A stretch of 64,000 nt of DNA. Source: Bradyrhizobium liaoningense (lineage in GTDB: Bacteria > Pseudomonadota > Alphaproteobacteria > Rhizobiales > Xanthobacteraceae). Positions 44,936 through 51,837 of the stretch are shown piece by piece. Positions within the stretch are counted from its first letter, which is position 1; each line of letters opens with the position of its first letter. The DNA lies in the NCBI RefSeq assembly GCF_018130955.1, contig NZ_JAFCJM010000003.1, forward strand, positions 124,001-188,000. The letters run 5' to 3'. Both the position numbers and the translations under genes were made by a program. The notes below the pieces were generated by a model. It did not search any database and was not told where the DNA came from. It saw nothing but the letters and a program-made list of their open reading frames with translations.

Positions 44936-46075
44936 ATGACCGTGAACTCGGCCACCCCTGGCAAACTGGCGCGTTTGACCGTTCTTCATTTCATCCCGAC
45001 GCTGGAGGGCGGCGGGGCGGAGCGGCAGTTGAGCCTGCTGGCCACAGAACAGGTGCGGCGTGGGTTTGATGTCCACGTGGCTGTTCGCCGGGGTGGGGAG
45101 CATGCCCAGCCCATGAGGGATGGCGGGGTTAAGTTCCACGAATTGGGTGATATTCGCAGCGTCAGGCCGCGGCTTTTCATGGCGATGAGGCGCGTCGTCG
45201 GCAAAATCAGGCCCGACATCGTGCAAACTTGGCTGCCTCAGATGGACATTCTGGGTGGAGTTCTCGCCCTTGCAAGCCGGATACCCTGGATTGTTTCCGA
45301 GCGAACTTCCGGCAATTTCTATAAGGAGATTCCGGCGATAGCCCGCCTGCGCCTCCTGCTTGGACGATTTGCATCGGCGGTAATCTCCAATTCCGAGGGC
45401 GGTACGAGATACTGGCGGGAGGCCGCACCTCGTTCCCTCAAGTTGGCCACCATTCGAAACGCCGTGGACATTGAGCGCATTCAAGGCGTCCTCACGCAGG
45501 GCGCGCGGGAGCCCCCGCCAAATGCTCTGCTGTTGGTCGTCGGGCGGTTCAGTCGTGAAAAAGCACATGAAACGATCGTCCGATCGCTGATCCCTGTTTG
45601 CGGAGAAAGATCGGTGGATACTCTCATGATCGGCGAGGGAAGCGAGCGTTCCAGGATCGAGAGTGAAATCGAGACAGCGTCGTTATCCAAGCATGTCATG
45701 CTCCTGCCATACCAGTCAGACTGGTGGCGATGGCTGAAGGTCGCTGATGGTTTGATCAGCATGAGCCGATACGAGGGAAATCCCAACGTCGTCTTGGAGG
45801 CGATGGCTGGCGGTTGTCCGGTGATCTTGAGCGATATATCTGCGCACCGTGAAATTGCAGACTCCTCATCCGCGATCTTTGTGCCGGTCGACGATGTGCC
45901 GGCACTCTCGGCCTCGATTTCGGCGCTTCTCGCGGAAAAGGATGCCGCCTTGCGGCGGGCTGAAAAGGCGTTGGATCGAACTAAATCCATGAGCGTAGCT
46001 GCGATGGCTGATGCATACGAGGCTGTCTACAAAGAAGTGCTGGGTAGGGAACTATGTGCGGCATCATTGGCGTAG
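44936..46075 (+). CDS. Glycosyltransferase family 4 (GT-B)
   Basis: About 379 residues. The N-terminus LTVLHFIPTLEGGGAERQLS is the classic GT4 entry loop (GGAE). RPDIVQTWLPQMDILGG and SERTSGNFY follow. Donor domain: LLVVGRFSREKAHETIVRSL, VMLLPYQSDWWRWLKVAD and SRYEGNPNVVLEAMAGGCPV with E-x7-E. The chosen start is ATG 44936; GTG 44900 in the same frame is possible. The 3' end overlaps asnB by 22 bp, so both are in one operon. Confidence 0.85.
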   Translation: MTVNSATPGKLARLTVLHFIPTLEGGGAERQLSLLATEQVRRGFDVHVAVRRGGEHAQPMRDGGVKFHELGDIRSVRPRLFMAMRRVVGKIRPDIVQTWLPQMDILGGVLALASRIPWIVSERTSGNFYKEIPAIARLRLLLGRFASAVISNSEGGTRYWREAAPRSLKLATIRNAVDIERIQGVLTQGAREPPPNALLLVVGRFSREKAHETIVRSLIPVCGERSVDTLMIGEGSERSRIESEIETASLSKHVMLLPYQSDWWRWLKVADGLISMSRYEGNPNVVLEAMAGGCPVILSDISAHREIADSSSAIFVPVDDVPALSASISALLAEKDAALRRAEKALDRTKSMSVAAMADAYEAVYKEVLGRELCAASLA

Positions 46076-47901
46076 CTTCACGACGCCCGCTCGCCAGTCG
46101 AGAATGGCTTGATGCCGGCTGCACAGCCATGGCGCATCGCGGCCCTGACGACAGCGGTTCCTGGTGGTCGGCGAACGGTAGCGTGGGGCTCGCTCAGCGC
46201 CGGCTCGCGATCATTGATTTGTCGCCGGGCGGTCATCAGCCCATGCATTACGCGGCGCACCGCCTCACCATCGTCTTCAACGGCGAGATCTACAATTATT
46301 TGGATCTGCGCGATCTCCTTCGATCGAAAGGACACATGTTCACGACCCAGTCCGATACGGAAGTCGTTCTTGCGGCTTATTCGGAATGGGGCACCGATTG
46401 TCTTTCGCATCTCAATGGCATGTTTGCCCTCGCGCTGTACGATGACGACAAGAAGCGGCTGTTCCTCGCCCGGGATCGCGCAGGTGAAAAGCCGATGTTC
46501 TATGCGGTCAAGGGCTCGGAACTCCGTTTTGCGTCTGAGCTCAAGGGACTGATGGCAGATCCTGGGTTCAGCCGCACGATCGATCCGGCGGCGCTGGATT
46601 GCTACCTGATGATGGGATACGTACCGGGAGGCGCTTGCATCCTGCAGGGTGTGCACAAGCTGCCGCCTGCTCATGCGCTGACATTCAGCCTGGGGGATGG
46701 CGAAACCAAAGTCTGGCGTTACTGGAGCCTGCCGCCCGCGCCGGAGTTTGACCCAAACGACGACCAAGCGCTGGTCGACGAGCTAGAAACTCTTTTGGCA
46801 GACTCGGTGCGACGCCAACTCGTCGCGGACGTGCCGGTCGGCGTCCTCCTGAGCGGGGGCGTCGATTCCAGCCTTGTCACAGCGATGGCGGTGCGGGCCT
46901 CGCCGCATGTCAAGACGTTCACTGTCGGCTTTGAAGGGCACGGTCGATATGACGAGGCTCAATATGCGAGGCTCGTCGCGGACCATTTCGGAACCGACCA
47001 CATCGAGCTCTATGCCGGCGATGCCACGCCCGACATCCTGCATATGCTTGCGCGGCAATACGATGAGCCGGTGTTCGACTCGTCGATGATTCCGACGTTC
47101 CTGGTCAGTCGGCTCGTGCGCCAGCATTGTACCGTGGCGCTGGGTGGTGACGGCGGCGATGAACTCTTCGGTGGCTACGAGGAGTACCGGCGAGTTCTGT
47201 TCCTGGAAGAGAAGGTCGGGCCGATCCCGCTGGCGCTCCGCAAGATGGCCGCAACAGCCGGTGACGCCCTCTTGCCTACCGGCTTTCGGGGAAGAAACTG
47301 GATCAGGGCGCTTGGCGTCGACTTCAAGACCGATCTACCATCCGTGGCCAGTCATTTTGCCGCCAGCGAACGTCGCGCGTTGATGGGGCCTCGCTGGGAT
47401 ACGCCGGCCGAGGAAATCCGAGCTGCGCGTGTTCCGATCGCGCGGGATCTTCTGCAACGCAACACGCGAATGGATTTCGAAAACTACCTGCCCGAAGACA
47501 TCCTGGTGAAGGTCGATCGCGCCAGCATGCTGGCGTCGCTCGAGATGAGGGCGCCTTTTCTTGATTTTCGAATTGCGGAGTTTGCGTTCGGACGGGTGCC
47601 GAACCGATTGAAGTCCAGCTCCACCGAGCGCAAGATATTGCTCAAGCGCCTGTGCAAGAGGGTTCTGCCGCCGCAGTTCGACGCCGATCGGAAGCAGGGA
47701 TTTTCCATTCCGTTGCCGGAATGGCTGAAGGCGGGTCCCTGGCGCAGCTTCGTCTCCGAGGTCCTGCTCGATCCGAAGAGCATCTTTGACAAGCGCGTCG
47801 TCTCCGCCCTGATTGAGGGTCATGGAGGAAAACGGAACAATGCTGAACGGTTGTTCGGGCTCACCGCGTTCGAGCTTTGGCGGCGAGAATACGGCATTTG
47901 A
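46054..47901 (+). CDS. asnB: Asparagine synthetase B-like glutamine amidotransferase
   Basis: A 615-residue class II amidotransferase. The N-terminal nucleophile is Cys2 (MCGIIGVAS), with AHRGPDDSG, LAQRRLAIIDLSPGGHQP and VFNGEIYNY of the glutaminase domain. The synthetase domain has the pyrophosphate loop VLLSGGVDSSLV, then TVGFEG and the conserved LGGDGGDELFGGYEEYRR and EDILVKVDRASMLASLEMRAPFLD. In glycan loci these enzymes often amidate uronic acids (WbpS-like) in place of aspartate. A UDP-HexNAc dehydrogenase lies 3 kb upstream, which fits that role. Confidence 0.9.
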   Translation: MCGIIGVASRRPLASREWLDAGCTAMAHRGPDDSGSWWSANGSVGLAQRRLAIIDLSPGGHQPMHYAAHRLTIVFNGEIYNYLDLRDLLRSKGHMFTTQSDTEVVLAAYSEWGTDCLSHLNGMFALALYDDDKKRLFLARDRAGEKPMFYAVKGSELRFASELKGLMADPGFSRTIDPAALDCYLMMGYVPGGACILQGVHKLPPAHALTFSLGDGETKVWRYWSLPPAPEFDPNDDQALVDELETLLADSVRRQLVADVPVGVLLSGGVDSSLVTAMAVRASPHVKTFTVGFEGHGRYDEAQYARLVADHFGTDHIELYAGDATPDILHMLARQYDEPVFDSSMIPTFLVSRLVRQHCTVALGGDGGDELFGGYEEYRRVLFLEEKVGPIPLALRKMAATAGDALLPTGFRGRNWIRALGVDFKTDLPSVASHFAASERRALMGPRWDTPAEEIRAARVPIARDLLQRNTRMDFENYLPEDILVKVDRASMLASLEMRAPFLDFRIAEFAFGRVPNRLKSSSTERKILLKRLCKRVLPPQFDADRKQGFSIPLPEWLKAGPWRSFVSEVLLDPKSIFDKRVVSALIEGHGGKRNNAERLFGLTAFELWRREYGI

Positions 47902-47990
47902 CGCGTCATGTGTCGATTGGCAATAAGCCTGTGTGATTCAAGCCCAAGCGGTCATTCGCCAGAGTACGCTTGGAGAGTATACTGGCAGCC

Positions 47991-48824
47991 ATGTCCTCAA
48001 CAGAGCGAACCATGAGTCTCAGGGATCGAGAAGCCCATTTCGAGTTTGGCGCGAATTGGCGTGACTACGCCAAGACGATCGACCAGGCTCGAATTGATCT
48101 GGCAATTGCCGGCCTTGAAAAGCTGTTCCCGGAGGGAGTCGCGGGCAAGACCGTTCTGGATATCGGCTGTGGCTCGGGGATGCACGCCCTGGCGGCACTC
48201 CTGCTCGGCGCGGCCTCGGTCTTGGCCATCGATCTCGACGAAAATTCTGTGAGCACAACGCGAGAGCTCCTGAAGAGGTATGCTCCCGACAAGAAATGGG
48301 ACACGAAGATTTGTTCCGTCTTTGACACCTCCTCCGACGCGACCGGGACGTTCGAGATTGTCTATAGCTGGGGCGTGCTGCACCACACCGGAGATATGTG
48401 GCAGGCGATCGAGAAGGCCGCGGCGCTCGTCAGGCCGGGCGGGCAGTTCGCTCTTGCAATTTATGCAAAGACGCCGCTCGACTTCGCCTGGAAGATCGAG
48501 AAGCGGCTCTACGCGTCCTCGCCGGCGGCCATCCAGTGGATGTTTCGACAGCTCTTCTTTGCCGTTCTGATGGCGGGGAGAGCGTTGCGCGGCAAGAATC
48601 CCCTTGCAGTTTTCCGCGACCCCCTTACCCGTGGAATGAACCTGTCCCACGACGTGCACGACTGGCTCGGTGGCTATCCCTATGAGACGGCCAGCGCAGA
48701 AGAACTGGATTCCAGGATAACCGGCCTCGGATTTGCCGAGTTGCGATCCTTCCGGCTTCCGGATGCTATCGGTCTATTGGGAACCGGTTGCCACGAGTTC
48801 GTCTTTGAAAGGTTGGTCGCCTAG
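47991..48824 (+). CDS. Class I SAM-dependent methyltransferase
   Basis: About 277 residues. Opening SLRDREAHFEFGANWRDYAK is typical of a methyltransferase branch found in O-antigen loci. SAM motif I: VLDIGCGSGMHALAALLLGA; motif II: VLAIDLDENSVSTTRELLKR; then EIVYSWGVLHHTGDMWQAIE. The C-terminal half includes SHDVHDWLGGYPYE, a substrate-side motif of this group. ATG 47991 is chosen; TTG 47970 and ATG 48012 are in frame. It follows asnB by 89 bp. Confidence 0.82.
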   Translation: MSSTERTMSLRDREAHFEFGANWRDYAKTIDQARIDLAIAGLEKLFPEGVAGKTVLDIGCGSGMHALAALLLGAASVLAIDLDENSVSTTRELLKRYAPDKKWDTKICSVFDTSSDATGTFEIVYSWGVLHHTGDMWQAIEKAAALVRPGGQFALAIYAKTPLDFAWKIEKRLYASSPAAIQWMFRQLFFAVLMAGRALRGKNPLAVFRDPLTRGMNLSHDVHDWLGGYPYETASAEELDSRITGLGFAELRSFRLPDAIGLLGTGCHEFVFERLVA

Positions 48825-48864
48825 GTCCTACCCGGCTGGAATCATCTTACTCGGCCATCATCGC

Positions 48865-49275
48865 ATGCGACAGTGGAGCGGACAGAGAAAGCTGATTGCT
48901 GGCCTCGCCGGTGCCGCGATGTATTTCGCGGCCGCCATTTACCTGAAAGCGTCTTACGTTCCTATGCCGAAACCGCCGGGTGGCGCTACCGGGTTGCAGG
49001 GACGGTTCGAAAGGTTTGGGGGATCCGCTTTCGCCTATGTGGCGCGAGTTCCATTCGAGGAGCTTGCTGACTCGGATACTGACAGCAGCCGGTCTCCGAT
49101 CATCCTGTTTGAGAACGATCGTGCCTTGGGCCCGGCGCACAGTTCGCACGCCGACATCGGCGCAATCGGTCGAGGGCGCTTCTCCCACTGGAAAGGAATT
49201 GGGGTTGTTTTCTCTACCAGCGACAATAGCAATCCGAATTTCAATGGGAGACGGTATTCAATTGTGCAACCATAA
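48865..49275 (+). CDS. Membrane-anchored small protein with LFENDRALGP/RFSHW module
   Basis: A 136-residue protein I do not recognise by family name. Residues about 10-28 (LIAGLAGAAMYFAAAIYL) form one membrane anchor; the rest should be periplasmic. Residues 80-136 carry IILFENDRALGPAHSSHADI, GRGRFSHWKGIGVVFSTSDN and FNGRRYSI. Nearly the same string occurs in the 848-residue membrane protein encoded 2.6 kb downstream on the other strand. The region between the anchor and the motif (KPPGGATGLQGRFERFGG) is Gly-rich. ATG 48865 is chosen because it directly precedes the anchor. It lies between a methyltransferase and a Wzy-like gene. A glycan-related extracytoplasmic role is inferred from context only. 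Confidence 0.7.
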   Translation: MRQWSGQRKLIAGLAGAAMYFAAAIYLKASYVPMPKPPGGATGLQGRFERFGGSAFAYVARVPFEELADSDTDSSRSPIILFENDRALGPAHSSHADIGAIGRGRFSHWKGIGVVFSTSDNSNPNFNGRRYSIVQP

Positions 49276-49393
49276 CGTTTAATTGGCCCCGATTCTCGCC
49301 AATGCACAATTGGGCTGAGCGGACAGTCTCGCGTCTTGATTTGCTGCCTTATCGGTGGGCGATCTGAGATGCCGACAAAACGGTAGGTTTTTC

Positions 49394-50803
49394 ATGTTTG
49401 AATTCGCTTGGTTGGCGTTCAATTGTGTGGCTCTAGTGGGTTTCGCCTTTTTCGCTTTCGTCAAACGAGATTTCGATTTTCTCGCGATTGCTTACGTCGG
49501 TGCGATGTTCTACTTCGCACCGCTTTTTTGGGGGCAAGTGCAACAGTTATCACCGGAACTCACGTCAACGATTCAGCCGGCGGTCTACTGGATTGCGACA
49601 GCTTACGTGCTTGGGCTGGTCTTGGCGGGGGCCGCATTGCGGTCATTCAGCGATAGCGACGAGCTGCCCTTCGGGACGGGACGGGCCGACGTCGATACTA
49701 AGGCGACAAGTCGACCCACGCTTCGCTTGTCAGTTTGCTATCTGATCCTCGCGGTCATCGGTCTCCTTGGCTCGCTGATATCGACTAATGGTGGCATCAT
49801 TACCGCCGACAAGGTGCAAGCGCTCAACCAGGTTGGATACTTTTACGTCCTGTTCGAGGTCGCGGCGAGTTTGTCCTGCATAGCCGCCGTGGTCGAACGG
49901 CGGTGGCTGGTGGCTGCTGCGAGCGCTGTCTTGTTGTTGATTGATCTTCTGGTCGGGTTTCGGGCGTTCGTAATCCTCACATGCATAGGTGTCGCGCTTG
50001 TTCGGATGATGCCTTTCGGGCGCATTCGACTCTATTCGAAAATCCCGACCTACGGGGTGGCCGCCTTCGCGTTGTTGGCGTGCATGCTTCTTGTTCACTC
50101 TGCGCGATTTGCGATCTTTGATAGGATTGCGGTGCTTGAGGGCGTCCCTCCCTCCGAGAGGATAACCAGAGCATCGGAGATGCGCGGGGATACAATTCAG
50201 TTCGGCCAGGCGACGACGCAACCTGGCGAAAAGAGTGACGAGTCGACCAAATCGACGATGCCGAAGTGGCTGTCGATTCCGCTTGGTTTGTTTGAGCAGT
50301 CCGAGCCTTTCGTGATCCAAGCGACGCTTGTCAGTGCGGTCCAGAAGAACCTGTCATGCAGTACGTCGAACATTTTCAAATCAATCTATCTGCTGGTGCC
50401 GCCGGGTCTAACGCGATACTTGCCCAGCACCTCATTTCCCCCAACGTTCTATGACGAATATAAGCCGATCCTGTACCCCAACATTACGTATGGTACCGGT
50501 GGAAATATTTGGGCCGAGATGCTTTGCCGCTTCGGCTATGGTGGAGTTGCGATCTTCTGCGTTCTGTTGATCCTCGCGTTAGTCGGGTTGCACAGGCTCT
50601 TGCTGAGATGCCCTTCCGCGGCTATCGCGCCGGTTGCCCTCGGAGGCGTTGTGATCGCCTTCTACATTCATCGCAACGATCTTCACTACACGTTGGTCAT
50701 GCTGAGACAGACCGCGATCGTATTCGTTCTTGCGTGCGGCCTTTCGGTCGTAGGCAGCAAAATCCAGCGATCCTTGAGAGGAGAGACCGGCGTCCGCGCT
50801 TGA
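49394..50803 (+). CDS. Wzy-like oligosaccharide repeat polymerase
   Basis: About 469 residues with some ten to twelve membrane helices. A large periplasmic loop of roughly 150 residues (about 240-385) runs from the ARFAIFDRIAVLEGVPPSE region to NITYGTGGNIWAEMLCRFGY. The latter ending, with a Gly-rich motif before a helix, is typical of O-antigen polymerases of the Wzy/WzyE kind. Sequence conservation in Wzy is very low, so topology and context support the call. ATG 49394 is chosen. A second Wzy candidate lies at 56 kb. Confidence 0.7.
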   Translation: MFEFAWLAFNCVALVGFAFFAFVKRDFDFLAIAYVGAMFYFAPLFWGQVQQLSPELTSTIQPAVYWIATAYVLGLVLAGAALRSFSDSDELPFGTGRADVDTKATSRPTLRLSVCYLILAVIGLLGSLISTNGGIITADKVQALNQVGYFYVLFEVAASLSCIAAVVERRWLVAAASAVLLLIDLLVGFRAFVILTCIGVALVRMMPFGRIRLYSKIPTYGVAAFALLACMLLVHSARFAIFDRIAVLEGVPPSERITRASEMRGDTIQFGQATTQPGEKSDESTKSTMPKWLSIPLGLFEQSEPFVIQATLVSAVQKNLSCSTSNIFKSIYLLVPPGLTRYLPSTSFPPTFYDEYKPILYPNITYGTGGNIWAEMLCRFGYGGVAIFCVLLILALVGLHRLLLRCPSAAIAPVALGGVVIAFYIHRNDLHYTLVMLRQTAIVFVLACGLSVVGSKIQRSLRGETGVRA

Positions 50804-50921
50804 CGGCAGGACGCGCGCCTGATTGAACTGGCGGTCCTCGATTTACCAAGTGAGGGAAGCTAACTCCGGGCGTCCGTCGTAGGTAGAATGGATGCGGCCT
50901 GGATTGGAGCGGCAAGGGCCG

Positions 50922-51794
50922 ATGATTGACAGCGAGCGCAAGAGAATCCTGGTCTTGGGTGCAACCGGCATGCTCGGTCATGCGGTGCTTCGGTATTTTG
51001 TAGAGCGAGGCGAGCACTCGGTCGTGGGATCGGTGAGGTCGCAGTCGCGCTCGCGCCAGCTTCCGTCCGCTTTGCAGCGGTGTGTGGTGAGTGGAACTGA
51101 CGTTGAGAGCTTCGATAGTCTCAGCTTGGCATTCGCCGATGTTCGTCCGGACATCGTGATCAACTGTATCGGGCTCATCAAGCAACGGGCGGAGGCGGAG
51201 GACGTCCTTTCCGCGCTGCCGATCAACTCGCTGCTGCCGCACCGACTGGCGCGGCTTTGCGCGATCCTGCGCGCTCGCCTCATCCACGTCAGCACCGATT
51301 GCGTGTTCTCCGGCAGCAAGGGGATGTACAGCGAAGACGATGTCTCGGATGCGCGGGATCTGTACGGGCGAAGCAAATTTCTCGGTGAGGTCGATTACCC
51401 GCACGCCGTCACGCTTCGTACGTCAATCATCGGCCGTGAGCTCGATGGCGCTCACGGGCTCGTTGAATGGTTTCTGTCGCAGGACACGCGCGTCTGCGGT
51501 TACACAAAGGCCGTATTCTCTGGCCTGACAACCGTGGAGCTCGCGCGCGTGATGCACGATTACGTCATTCCCCACGCTGAATTAAGGGGCGTCTATCATG
51601 TGTCTGTCGACGCAATCGACAAATTCACGTTGCTGCAACGGGTGGCCGAAGCGTACGGGAAGGTCATAGAGATCACTCCTGATGATAAGGTCGCGATCGA
51701 CCGTTCGCTGGATTCGACGCGGTTCAGGCGGGCCACCGGTTACAGCCCGCCTTCGTGGTCGGAGCTGATTGCCGGAATGAGAGAATTTGGCTGA
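50922..51794 (+). CDS. RmlD-like NAD(P)-dependent sugar-nucleotide reductase
   Basis: A 290-residue SDR of the RmlD family. It opens RILVLGATGMLGHAVLRYFV and has DIVINCIGLIKQRAEAED, HVSTDCVFSGSKGMYSEDD and the Tyr/Lys of DARDLYGRSKFLGEV. The canonical RmlD forms dTDP-L-rhamnose. With the FnlA-like and FnlC-like genes at 54.9 and 57.6 kb it more likely reduces a UDP-4-keto-L-sugar. FnlB/CapF/WbjC proteins have about 370 residues with a C-terminal cupin domain. That domain is missing here, as in WbvR of the UDP-L-QuiNAc pathway. Start ATG 50922. Confidence 0.82.
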   Translation: MIDSERKRILVLGATGMLGHAVLRYFVERGEHSVVGSVRSQSRSRQLPSALQRCVVSGTDVESFDSLSLAFADVRPDIVINCIGLIKQRAEAEDVLSALPINSLLPHRLARLCAILRARLIHVSTDCVFSGSKGMYSEDDVSDARDLYGRSKFLGEVDYPHAVTLRTSIIGRELDGAHGLVEWFLSQDTRVCGYTKAVFSGLTTVELARVMHDYVIPHAELRGVYHVSVDAIDKFTLLQRVAEAYGKVIEITPDDKVAIDRSLDSTRFRRATGYSPPSWSELIAGMREFG

Positions 51795-51837
51795 TCGGCA
51801 AGCCGTCCGTCCACGATTGGCCTTGTGGCCAGGCCTG

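Noticed and set aside
50922..51794. RmlD of the dTDP-L-rhamnose pathway
   Set aside because: rmlA and rmlB are 12 kb away on the other strand, while FnlA- and FnlC-like genes are close. Assignment to the UDP-L-sugar pathway is preferred, though not proven.
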